13,810 bases of DNA from Actinomycetes bacterium (GTDB lineage Bacteria > Actinomycetota > Acidimicrobiia > Acidimicrobiales > RAAP-2): contig JAJYDR010000057.1 in assembly GCA_021777285.1 (NCBI GenBank), forward strand, positions 1 to 13,810, read 5' to 3'. A program made the position numbers and the translations under genes. Below are positions 7,043 through 13,458 of the stretch, in pieces. Positions within the stretch are counted from its first letter, which is position 1; each line of letters opens with the position of its first letter. Below the pieces are notes generated by a model. That model saw only the letters and a program-made list of their open reading frames with translations, was not told where the DNA came from and searched no databases.

Positions 7043-7417
7043 CTAGAGATATGGTGTCGACGACTGGGCTATTCGACACAGGTGCGTCAGCGACGGGATC
7101 AAGTCCACGATGGGGACGCGCTCGGCCTCGTTGATCGTGGTCATCAGCGGGTTCCAACCGCCGTCGCTCGACGTGGCCGATGCGGCGTAGGGCGTGGCGC
7201 GCAGGAGTATCGCGAGCGCGCGCGCCTGGCGATTCGCGCTCGCGGATGCGGAGAGTCCGGGCTCGTTGCTCTGGCGATAGATGGCCAGTGCCCTGTCGAC
7301 GTAGCGGCAGGCGATGCGGGCTTGGGAGACCGCGCCCGACGTGCCGCACGAACTGAGGGCCAACGCCGACGTGGCGATAAGGACGAGGGGAGCCAGCCGA
7401 CGAATCAGGCGAGCCAC
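7043..7417 (-). CDS. Small lipoprotein of unknown function
   Basis: A 124-residue protein with a classic lipoprotein signal: basic MARLIRR, hydrophobic core to residue 21, then lipobox L-S-S-C with Cys24 as the lipidated residue. The mature part is short and helical with two more cysteines (CRYVDRALAIYRQ, and LTHLC near the end). I recognise no domain. The protein is probably anchored to the outer face of the membrane. The GTG start at 7417 lies inside the end of the upstream gene (13-bp overlap), so the two are translationally coupled and probably act together. A hairpin follows the stop. Confidence 0.8.
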   Translation of the reverse strand: MARLIRRLAPLVLIATSALALSSCGTSGAVSQARIACRYVDRALAIYRQSNEPGLSASASANRQARALAILLRATPYAASATSSDGGWNPLMTTINEAERVPIVDLIPSLTHLCRIAQSSTPYL

Positions 7418-7962
7418 GAGTCCGCGGCTTGGAGCAGGACGTCACTCACCCTGCGTCCGTGCTCGAAGACATCACACAGTGGATCTTCGCCCTTGGCCAC
7501 TTGACTGAGCGAGATTGCGCGACGGGCGACGATGGCGATGCGCCGCTCGCTCGACTCGGTGGGCGAGGCGAACGTGTCGGTCGCGGTGACCTCGAGAGGC
7601 ATGTCGACGCCGCCGATCGGCGCGAGATCGATCGCCAGGCGAAGCAGGTCTGGCCCGTGGGGCATGGGCGGCAGACTCCAGGTCAGTATCAGGGGGAAGT
7701 GAAACTCGTCGGGTGGATCGACGTCGTCGGGCAAACCCATCACGGCGTCCTCGAAGGCGAGCAGCGTCCGGGGGTCGACGTCGAGTTCGACGTGCAGGTC
7801 GACCGGCCCGCCGCAGCCGTCTTCGGGGTGCAGGTCCACTTCCCACGCCTGGCGCAGGGAATAGGTCTCGACGAAATGGCGTTCGTCGTGCACGTGGAAC
7901 CCGTGGGTGACCGCGTGGTCCTTGAGATCGGCTACGAACCCGGCGACGTCGATAGCGGCCAT
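7405..7962 (-). CDS. Conserved-looking hypothetical protein, cytoplasmic
   Basis: A protein of 185 residues with no signal peptide or membrane helix. It has a regular mixed composition with a striking core, FVETYSLRQAWEVDLHPEDGCGGPVDLHVELDVD in parts (about 30-63), and an FHFPLILTW strand near 88-95, followed by a C-terminal helical region. It looks like a real, conserved protein and resembles a hypothetical family I associate with actinobacteria, but I cannot name a function. The ATG at 7962 is supported by a leaderless promoter upstream. The stop lies inside the lipoprotein gene, so the two form a two-gene unit. Confidence 0.8.
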   Translation of the reverse strand: MAAIDVAGFVADLKDHAVTHGFHVHDERHFVETYSLRQAWEVDLHPEDGCGGPVDLHVELDVDPRTLLAFEDAVMGLPDDVDPPDEFHFPLILTWSLPPMPHGPDLLRLAIDLAPIGGVDMPLEVTATDTFASPTESSERRIAIVARRAISLSQVAKGEDPLCDVFEHGRRVSDVLLQAADSWLA

Positions 7963-7969
7963 CGCTTCA

Positions 7970-7998
7970 AGATTAGTCGTCGCCGTGGGCGGTGTCGC
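7970..7998 (-). promoter_or_regulatory. Leaderless promoter of the 7962 gene pair
   Basis: On the minus strand GCGACA (7998-7993), a 17-bp spacer and TAATCT (7975-7970) are followed by 7 bases and the ATG at 7962. This is the best formed of the leaderless promoters in the window. The -35 box lies in the gap just 41 bp wide between the glycosidase stop and the ATG. Confidence 0.55.
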
Positions 7999-8003
7999 AC
8001 CGG

Positions 8004-10568
8004 TTAGAGCTGCACGGACAGTCGAATCGGCAGATTGGCCGATGACGTACCGATGTCGACGTGATACGTACCGGGCACCACGGCAAAGCCGCCCCGGCGG
8101 TAGATCGAAAAGCCCCGTCGATCCACGGTCATCGTGATGCGCGTCGCCGCACCAGCTCCAAGGAGCACCCGGGAGAATGCCCGAAGCTGGTGTGGGGGCT
8201 CACCGGCGCCGGCCGGATAGGCGACGTAGAGCTGGACGACGTCCGCGCCCGCGCGCCGGCCCGTATTGGTGACCGTGAGCCTCACGCGAACCCCCGTGGC
8301 GGTTCTTCGCAGCTGGGCGTGTCCCAAAGCGAACCGGGTGTAGGAAAGGCCGAAACCGAATGGGAATAGCGGACGCACGTGATTGGCCTGGTACCAGCGG
8401 TAACCCAGCTCGAGGCCGGGTGCGAAGGTGACCGTGCCGTTGACGCCGGGGAACAGTCGCGGCGACGCGCTCGCCGCGAACTCGGCGGCGGTGGGGAACG
8501 TCAGTGGCAGGTGGCCCGACGGGTCGACCGCGCCCGTGAGGATGGGGGCGATTGCGGCGCCGTCAACCTGGCCGGGGAACCAGGCCTCGAGGACCGCCGC
8601 GACGCGACCGAGCCACGGCATCGCGACGGCGCCGCCGGTCTCGAGCACGACGATGGTGTGGCGGTTCGCGGCGGCGACGGCTCGGATGAGCGAGTTTTGG
8701 TCTCCCGGGAGGTTGAGGTTGGGCCGGTCAGCCCCCTCCGAGGTCGGTGCGCTGGCAAAGACAATGGCGTACTGGGCGTGCCGGGCGAGGCGGACGGCCT
8801 TCGCGATCGCCGGCGACGCGTCCACGAGGTCAAAGGTCGGCGCCGGATGGTCGCGGATGTCGAACCAGGTGACGCGCAGCGTGTAGTCCCGACCTGACAG
8901 CAGCCGCACCGCGGTGGTGATCAAATCGGGCGAGTGCAGTCCCCGCGACGCGATGAGGAGCCGACCATTGATGTACACCCAGGTGTCACCGAACTGACGG
9001 AACGCGACGTCGTAGATGCCCGTGCGCTTGGCCCGAAACTTCACTTGCGAAGTCAGCCAGTTGTCGCCCGAACCGGGGGTCGCCGCCGTGGCGACGCTCG
9101 GCGTGACATTGCCACCGCGGTCGATGCCGATGTCGGCCTTGCCCGGTTCGCCGACCTGGCTAAATCGGGTGATCAGTTTGAGCGGCGTGCCCGACTCGAT
9201 GACGATGTCGCGCCGGGACTTGACGTTGGGAATGTAGACGTCGCCCGGGGCGTAGGTGAGTCGCGCGCGACGAGCGAGCGCGTGACGGAGCGCGGCGAGG
9301 GGGGTGACCACGTTGCCAGCCACGACGGCCGCGCTGCCGCCGCCCGCGCTCATGGGAACTTGGTCGCCCGCGAGTCCGATGACGGCGATGGACCGCGCCG
9401 TCCCCGACAGGGGCAGTATTCGGCGGCGGTTCCGCAGCAGCACGATGCTGCTCTCGGCGGCGCGCAGGGCGATCGCGACGTGTGCCGGGGTTGAGACCTG
9501 TGCGTCCAGCGCGAGGCGAAGCGGGTGCGCCACGAGTCCGAGCGCGAACATCGGGACGAGGACGGCGTGGACCGCTCGATCGAGGGCGCTTACCGCGAGT
9601 CGATGGTGCAAGACGGCGCCGATCAGGCCGGCGGTCGAGATCGGCTTGAGCATGGCGATGCCGGCGCGCAGTGCGGCGACCGGATCGGGCACCGCGCCGA
9701 GGTCTGATCTCACGAAGCCCGTGAAACCCCACCGGCGCAGTGTTCGGTACACATAGGGACTCGAACAGGTGTTCACACCATTGAGCGAACCGTAGGAGCA
9801 CATGAGCGACGCCACGTGGCCCTGGCGCACGGCGGCCTCAAAGGGCGCGTTGTAGATCTCGGCCAGGGCGCGCGCCGACACCTGCTGATTGAGCCGCGCT
9901 CGTGCGGTCTCCTGGGTGTAGGCGGTGAAGTGCTTGGCGTCGGCGATTTCGCCGTGTGACTGGATGGCGCGAACGGCGGCCACGCCCAAGACCGCCGAGA
10001 GTACCGGATCCTCGCCGTAGGTTTCGAAGATTCTCCCGCTCAGGGGCACGCGCGCCAGGTTGAGGTTCGGCGCCTGCACGCCGTCGATGCCCTTGGCGCG
10101 GGCCTCGCTGGCGAGCACGCCGGCGACGGCGCCCGCCAGGGAGGGGTCGAACGTGGCGCCGATGCCGATCGCGGCCGGTAGCTGCGTGACGAATTGCAGG
10201 CCGTTGGCGACGCCGTTGGGCCCATCGGTCAGCGTCAAGGGTGGGATGCACAGGTTCGGAATGCCGACGTTGGCGTTCTCGAGCGGGGGATACGTGGACA
10301 GCGCGATGAAGCTCACCTTCTGGGCGAGGGTCATGTGGGCCACGACCTCATCGGCGAGCACCGAGGGCGACGCCCGGTGGTGCAACGACTGGCGGACCCA
10401 GGGGCAGTGGGCCGCGGGCCGGATGACGCCGGCGGCCATCGAGATTCTCGGGCTCGCCCCCACCGTGGTGGCGCCCGGGCCGACGCCAGCGAGCACCGTT
10501 GCCGCGAGCGCGAGCGACAACACGGCCCCGAGGCGGCGCGCTAGGCGTCGCGGTCGAGTCCCGGTCAT
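8004..10568 (-). CDS. Secreted GH3 family glycoside hydrolase with PA14-like domain
   Basis: An 854-residue exported glycosidase. An Arg-rich N-terminus and hydrophobic stretch (about 13-38) form a signal peptide. The GH3 TIM-barrel domain shows LTDGPNGV (113-120), RIFETYGEDP (179-188), AKHF (211-214) and GFVRSDLGA (284-292) with nucleophile Asp289. The second GH3 domain begins near 365 (RAAESSIVLLRN) and is interrupted by a PA14-like beta domain (about 455-585; YDVAFRQFGDTWVYINGRLL). It resumes with SEGADRPNL, where Glu611 is the expected acid/base. A fibronectin-III-like domain (about 755-854) closes it. The family removes terminal beta-linked sugars, commonly glucose or xylose; the exact sugar is not decidable here. 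The ATG at 10568 has GGAG 6 bases upstream (10575-10578). Starts further up would intrude on the divergent promoter region. Confidence 0.92.
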   Translation of the reverse strand: MTGTRPRRLARRLGAVLSLALAATVLAGVGPGATTVGASPRISMAAGVIRPAAHCPWVRQSLHHRASPSVLADEVVAHMTLAQKVSFIALSTYPPLENANVGIPNLCIPPLTLTDGPNGVANGLQFVTQLPAAIGIGATFDPSLAGAVAGVLASEARAKGIDGVQAPNLNLARVPLSGRIFETYGEDPVLSAVLGVAAVRAIQSHGEIADAKHFTAYTQETARARLNQQVSARALAEIYNAPFEAAVRQGHVASLMCSYGSLNGVNTCSSPYVYRTLRRWGFTGFVRSDLGAVPDPVAALRAGIAMLKPISTAGLIGAVLHHRLAVSALDRAVHAVLVPMFALGLVAHPLRLALDAQVSTPAHVAIALRAAESSIVLLRNRRRILPLSGTARSIAVIGLAGDQVPMSAGGGSAAVVAGNVVTPLAALRHALARRARLTYAPGDVYIPNVKSRRDIVIESGTPLKLITRFSQVGEPGKADIGIDRGGNVTPSVATAATPGSGDNWLTSQVKFRAKRTGIYDVAFRQFGDTWVYINGRLLIASRGLHSPDLITTAVRLLSGRDYTLRVTWFDIRDHPAPTFDLVDASPAIAKAVRLARHAQYAIVFASAPTSEGADRPNLNLPGDQNSLIRAVAAANRHTIVVLETGGAVAMPWLGRVAAVLEAWFPGQVDGAAIAPILTGAVDPSGHLPLTFPTAAEFAASASPRLFPGVNGTVTFAPGLELGYRWYQANHVRPLFPFGFGLSYTRFALGHAQLRRTATGVRVRLTVTNTGRRAGADVVQLYVAYPAGAGEPPHQLRAFSRVLLGAGAATRITMTVDRRGFSIYRRGGFAVVPGTYHVDIGTSSANLPIRLSVQL

Positions 10569-10599
10569 CCACGTCTCCAGTCGTCTCGAGGTCCCGGCG

Positions 10600-10650
10600 A
10601 GTCGGGAACGGCCGTCAGGCAGTGTACGGCCCCGGGGCGCGGTTCCGACT
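10600..10650. repeat. Interrupted inverted repeat in divergent promoter region
   Basis: AGTCGGGAAC (10600-10609) pairs with GTTCCGACT (10642-10650) with one bulged base, flanking an ACGGCCGT palindrome (10608-10615). It lies in the 121-bp gap between the divergent glycosidase and phosphatase genes and could be an operator or an RNA hairpin in the glycosidase leader. Confidence 0.35.
10621..10626 (-). promoter_or_regulatory. Candidate -10 box of the GH3 gene
   Basis: On the minus strand TACACT (10626-10621), preceded by GGCCG, would give a leader of about 45 bases to the ATG at 10568, which has its own Shine-Dalgarno. The -35 match is poor. The 11 bases AGTGTACGGCC (+ strand 10621-10631) are identical to those covering the -10 box of the toxin-antitoxin promoter. 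Confidence 0.35.
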
Positions 10651-10676
10651 GGCCCGAATCGTGGACCTCGTCCCGG

Positions 10677-10682
10677 TACGGT
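10677..10682 (+). promoter_or_regulatory. Candidate -10 box of leaderless phosphatase gene
   Basis: TACGGT lies 7 bases before the ATG at 10690, matching the leaderless spacing seen elsewhere in the window. No convincing -35 box or Shine-Dalgarno is visible. Confidence 0.4.
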
Positions 10683-10689
10683 GGAGTCG

Positions 10690-11418
10690 ATGCGAGACAT
10701 CTTTGTCATTCTTCGAGAGTGCGCCGAGGAGATCGGCCAGGCTATCGAGGCGCACCGCGGACGGGGCTTTTCGGGCCTTCGTGAATCGCAGTACCACCTC
10801 GACGTGGTCGCCGACGACGTGGCACGACGGGTGCTCGGCGGCGCTCAGTTTCGCGTGGTGAGTGAAGAGTCAGGCGTGACGGGCTCGGGGCCGCTCACCG
10901 TGGTCGTCGATCCGATCGATGGATCGACGAACTGCGATCACGGCGTGCCGTTCTATACGACCAGCCTCGCGGTGCTGGGCGAGGGTGAACTCGTGGCGGG
11001 CTACGTCGTCAATCACGCGACGGGTACCGCGTACGAAGCGGAGCGTGGCGCGGGCGCCACGCGCGACGGCGAGGTGATTCGCGCCAGTGACCGCGAGCGC
11101 ATCGGCGACGCGATCGTTGCGTTCTCGGGGCTGCCCGCGTATCACGCGGGCTGGGCCCAGTTCCGGGCGCTGGGCGCGGCGAGTCTCGAGATCTGCCTCG
11201 TCGCCGACGGCTCGCTTGACGCCTACGGCGTTGCCCAGCAGTCGACCCTCAACCCCTGGGACTACCTGGCCGGCCTGTTGATCGCCCGCGAGGCTGGCGC
11301 GGTTGACGCGGATTACCGTGGCGAAGAACTGGTGACCGATGCGGCCGTCGGTCGGCGGCCGATCATCGCCGCTACGCCATCGCTCCTAGGGGAGTTGGTG
11401 ACGATCGGGCCGCTGTGA
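10690..11418 (+). CDS. Inositol-monophosphatase-family phosphatase
   Basis: A 242-residue Mg-dependent sugar-phosphate or nucleotide phosphatase of the inositol monophosphatase/CysQ superfamily, of normal length. Metal ligands are visible: SEE (58-60, Glu59/Glu60) and DPIDGSTN (74-81, with Asp74, Asp77 and the GST that binds phosphate). The C-terminal NPWDYLAGLLIAREAGA (188-204) carries the third metal aspartate, Asp191. No signal peptide, so cytoplasmic. Possible substrates include inositol-1-phosphate, fructose-1,6-bisphosphate, histidinol phosphate and PAP; the sequence does not separate them. The ATG was chosen because the family N-terminus starts there and a TANNNT box sits 7 bases upstream; the frame is open back to 10060 but that stretch is antisense to the GH3 gene. 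Its 3' end overlaps the CHAD gene by 33 bp. Confidence 0.9.
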   Translation: MRDIFVILRECAEEIGQAIEAHRGRGFSGLRESQYHLDVVADDVARRVLGGAQFRVVSEESGVTGSGPLTVVVDPIDGSTNCDHGVPFYTTSLAVLGEGELVAGYVVNHATGTAYEAERGAGATRDGEVIRASDRERIGDAIVAFSGLPAYHAGWAQFRALGAASLEICLVADGSLDAYGVAQQSTLNPWDYLAGLLIAREAGAVDADYRGEELVTDAAVGRRPIIAATPSLLGELVTIGPL

Positions 11419-12285
11419 TTGGTGGACGTTCATGTCGTCGATCAAGACCATCGCTTCGGCGAGCGGCTCGCGCCACGAGTCGAGACTGACACGACGCGCT
11501 GCCTCGACGGCGGACAGCCACGACTCGCGCGCGTCGACTGGGTCGACCCCGCGCGCCGCCTCGGGTGAGTCGTACCACGTGGTGACGTGCCGGCGAACCG
11601 ACGCGAGGTCGCGTTGATGCCCGAGCGAGTCCTGGATTGCTACCAGTCGCTCGACGATGGCGTGGGCACCGTCGTCGAGCATGGGGGCCGCAATCTCGGT
11701 GGCGTAGCGGGCTCGTTTCGCGAGGATCCGCACTTGGTGCAGGTCCGCCGCGGTGTCATTCACCCGCGAAGATGCGCTGCGTAAGTCACCCCACGCATCG
11801 ATGAGCTGCGAAGTGACGACGGACCGTGGTCCGTCGCTGGCCTGGCGCAAAGGCGGACGAACGACGCTGCGGGCGAGGTCAGCCAGCAGTGATGCGTAAC
11901 GAGGGCGAGTAAGGGTTCGTACGACCCTGCCCTGGTTCGACTGTCGATTCTCGATTGCACGGCTAACCACCGCGCGATCGAGGCTTCGATCGGCCGTGGC
12001 GAACTCCTCGAGCAACGCGATGAGCACGTCGGTGTCCCGGTAATCGCCGAGCGTGTGTCCCAGCCAGGCCAATTCCTTCATGATCGCCTCGAACCACCGG
12101 AGTTCGAGCATGGGTTCCAGCAGGCGAAGCTCGGAGCGGAGTCGTCGTGACGCGACGCGGAGCTGGTGTACACCCTCGGGATCAGTCCCGACACGTGCCA
12201 CTGGCGTGTGACGCAGCATCTGACTGGTCTCACGTGCGATGACGTCACCCACGAATTCACGGGCCGAGCGTTTGGAGATGGTCAC
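11386..12285 (-). CDS. CHAD domain protein
   Basis: A 299-residue all-helical CHAD domain protein. Hallmarks are the two histidine-basic motifs on conserved helices: HQLRVASRRLR (40-50) and LHQVRILAKRARY (182-194), together with the DYRDTDV turn (81-87). CHAD domains bind inorganic polyphosphate through this basic surface and often accompany CYTH/triphosphatase domains, polyphosphate kinase or exopolyphosphatase. Here CHAD stands alone, with no CYTH domain fused and none next door. The neighbouring phosphatase is convergent, so co-regulation is not implied. The GTG at 12285 was chosen as the first start before the domain; no clear Shine-Dalgarno is seen (GGGG 8-10 bases upstream). Its last 33 bp overlap the phosphatase gene. 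Confidence 0.88.
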   Translation of the reverse strand: MTISKRSAREFVGDVIARETSQMLRHTPVARVGTDPEGVHQLRVASRRLRSELRLLEPMLELRWFEAIMKELAWLGHTLGDYRDTDVLIALLEEFATADRSLDRAVVSRAIENRQSNQGRVVRTLTRPRYASLLADLARSVVRPPLRQASDGPRSVVTSQLIDAWGDLRSASSRVNDTAADLHQVRILAKRARYATEIAAPMLDDGAHAIVERLVAIQDSLGHQRDLASVRRHVTTWYDSPEAARGVDPVDARESWLSAVEAARRVSLDSWREPLAEAMVLIDDMNVHQSQRPDRHQLP

Positions 12286-12342
12286 CTTGACCCCATTTCC
12301 GCGACTAGTTTCGTTTCGCCTGATCTCCGTCTATCTCCAAAC
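12270..12342. repeat. Inverted repeat around the CHAD gene start
   Basis: GTTTGGAGAT (12270-12279, codons 3-6 of the CHAD gene) is a perfect 10-bp inverse of ATCTCCAAAC (12333-12342). A second, shorter pair, CTAGTTT (12305-12311) and AAACTAG (12339-12345), partly shares the right arm. ATCTCC also repeats at 10-bp spacing (12323 and 12333). These suggest an operator or alternative leader structures. Otherwise the gap 12286-12400 holds only the tRNA promoter. Confidence 0.35.
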
Positions 12343-12385
12343 TAGGTCTTGTCAGGTGGGGGAAGGTCAAGGGTCACAACTGGTT

Positions 12386-12391
12386 TAGGCT
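12386..12391 (+). promoter_or_regulatory. Candidate -10 box of tRNA-Val
   Basis: TAGGCT ends 9 bases before the first base of the tRNA. It is the same hexamer as at 6653. The -35 is not clear; a TTGTCA (12349-12354) is too far upstream (31 bp). Confidence 0.4.
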
Positions 12392-12400
12392 GGAGACTTC

Positions 12401-12474
12401 GGGCGCTTAGCTCAGCTGGTTAGAGCAGCTGATTTACACTCAGCAGGCCGGGGGTTCGAGTCCCTCAGCGCCCA
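12401..12474 (+). tRNA. tRNA-Val (anticodon UAC)
   Basis: A complete 74-base cloverleaf. The acceptor stem is GGGCGCT/AGCGCCC, the D-arm GCTC/GAGC, the anticodon stem GCTGA/TCAGC with loop TTTACAC, giving anticodon TAC (reads GUA and related valine codons). The variable loop has 5 bases, the T-arm is GGGGG-TTCGAGT-CCCTC with one G-U pair, and the discriminator is A. CCA is not encoded. Only a weak ACCA-TTC-TGGT hairpin follows in the 39-bp gap before the acetyltransferase gene. tRNA 3' ends are common integration sites; see the partial copy at 13375-13407. Confidence 0.96.
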
Positions 12475-12513
12475 CTCGTTGTCATAATCACACCATTCTG
12501 GTGGGTGCAGTTC

Positions 12514-13029
12514 TCACGGGAGTTCGAGTGTGCGTCTCGCATCTTTGGTTAGCAGGACCAGGTGCAATGAATCGGTAGGGCTAGGTTCGAGCTCCGGCAC
12601 AAGGTGCAAGTAGAAGTTGCGCGCATCGTCATTCTCAGCATGAATCAGGAGACCTCGACATCCAATCTCGTGGCCTATCAGAAGCATGCGAGATACGGCG
12701 TCGCGCAACATCCCTGCACCCAGCCCATGGCCTTCATGACGTTCGTCGACTCCAAGCCTCGCCAACAGCGCGACGGGTTGTGGGTAGCGGCCGACTCCCC
12801 TAGTGATCCGCGGGGGTGCATCCGACAGTCCAACTTCAGCCATTCGCCAGGCGTAGTAGGTCGCGACGTTAGCCGAGTTTGATTCGGTGACGACAAACAC
12901 CGTGGTGGAGTTGGCGGCGGCTGACTGCTTGGCGTGCCGTTGCAACCAGAGCGTCTGCTCTGACGATCGACATTGAAAGTCATCGACAACGTCGCTGCTC
13001 GCGATGAGCCGAGGCGGAAGGTAGGTCAC
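12514..13029 (-). CDS. GNAT acetyltransferase toxin, TacT-like
   Basis: A 171-residue GNAT acetyltransferase. The acetyl-CoA-binding motif is RHEGHGLGAG (97-106, pattern R/Q-x-x-G-x-G/A), preceded by the beta strand VALLARLGVD (86-95). The ARNFY segment carries Tyr140, the position of the proposed catalytic tyrosine in TacT. TacT-family toxins acetylate the amino group of charged tRNAs and block translation; that role here rests on family likeness and on the partner. Its GTG start overlaps the antitoxin's TGA by 4 bp (GTGA), the usual order of antitoxin first then toxin. Its G+C content is visibly lower than the rest of the window (33/60 in one line). It could alternatively be a harmless acetyltransferase, but the DUF1778 partner makes a toxin likely. 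Confidence 0.85.
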   Translation of the reverse strand: MTYLPPRLIASSDVVDDFQCRSSEQTLWLQRHAKQSAAANSTTVFVVTESNSANVATYYAWRMAEVGLSDAPPRITRGVGRYPQPVALLARLGVDERHEGHGLGAGMLRDAVSRMLLIGHEIGCRGLLIHAENDDARNFYLHLVPELEPSPTDSLHLVLLTKDARRTLELP

Positions 13030-13313
13030 TCAGATTCGTCGAAAGGTGAGGGGCGCTCGAACAGCGCGCGTAGACCTCGGAGTTCTCGCGCAGGGAGGGA
13101 GTTGACCCGGTTCCACTCGGCTGCGTCCTGCGCGCTAACGGTGAAGCTGACCCTATCGGCGAGCACGCGACGAGAGGCGTCGAGGAGATTCGTGAGGACG
13201 AATGTCGTCACGTCACTTCCGGAGTAGCGAATCGCCTGGTCGATGAGCGAACGCTCTTCCTCAGTTGCTCTCACTTCGATTCGCTGGTCTCGCTTGCGTG
13301 CGGTCGTAGACAT
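13026..13313 (-). CDS. DUF1778 (TacA-like) ribbon-helix-helix antitoxin
   Basis: A 95-residue antitoxin of the DUF1778 family. The N-terminal ribbon-helix-helix (about 10-53; RIEVRATEEERSLIDQAI, then TTFVLTNLLDASRRVLADR) binds DNA as a dimer. The C-terminal part (about 55-95; FTVSAQDAAEWNRV ... LRALFERPSPFDE) is the typical toxin-wrapping tail. The ATG at 13313 has a strong AAGGAG Shine-Dalgarno (13325-13320) with a 6-base gap. A longer reading from a TTG at 13364 is wrong: that TTG is the first three bases of the -35 box. It precedes and overlaps the GNAT toxin gene and very likely represses its own promoter through the tandem repeats just upstream. Confidence 0.93.
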   Translation of the reverse strand: MSTTARKRDQRIEVRATEEERSLIDQAIRYSGSDVTTFVLTNLLDASRRVLADRVSFTVSAQDAAEWNRVNSLPARELRGLRALFERPSPFDESE

Positions 13314-13326
13314 AGCCAACTCCTTC

Positions 13327-13364
13327 TGTACGGCCAGTGTACGGCCACATCCCTTCCGTGTCAA
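13327..13364 (-). promoter_or_regulatory. Toxin-antitoxin promoter with tandem operator repeats
   Basis: On the minus strand a perfect TTGACA (13364-13359), an exact 17-bp spacer and TACACT (13341-13336). Two perfect copies of TGTACGGCCA (+ strand 13327-13336 and 13338-13347), spaced 11 bp (one helical turn), cover the -10 box and the start point. This is the layout expected for a ribbon-helix-helix autorepressor operator. Confidence 0.8.
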
Positions 13365-13374
13365 GGCATGGTCC

Positions 13375-13407
13375 GGGGTTCGAACAAAGTCCCGTTACCT
13401 CCACTCG
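13375..13407 (+). repeat. Degenerate copy of the tRNA-Val 3' end (possible att remnant)
   Basis: Compared with 12451-12478 (T-arm, acceptor end and first bases after the tRNA), this segment has the same GGGGTTCGA, then a 5-base insertion, the same GTCCC, 7 unlike bases, and the same CCACTCG. The last block includes the discriminator A and four bases beyond the tRNA. No cloverleaf precedes it. It lies 924 bp from the tRNA copy with exactly the toxin-antitoxin pair between them. Confidence 0.4.
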
Positions 13408-13458
13408 GGGGCATTCAAGTTGGCGGGTGCGACTTGTCTTCTCGAATTGCCCAGAACG

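Noticed and set aside
10060..10689. N-terminal extension of the phosphatase frame
   Set aside because: It is antisense to the GH3 gene and the family N-terminus begins at the ATG 10690.
13314..13364. Longer antitoxin starting at TTG 13364
   Set aside because: The TTG is part of the -35 box and the extension would translate the promoter and operator; the ATG at 13313 has an AAGGAG Shine-Dalgarno.
13371..13403. A complete tRNA gene at the T-arm-like segment
   Set aside because: No D-arm or anticodon arm precedes it; upstream is the toxin-antitoxin promoter, and the T-loop carries a 5-base insertion.
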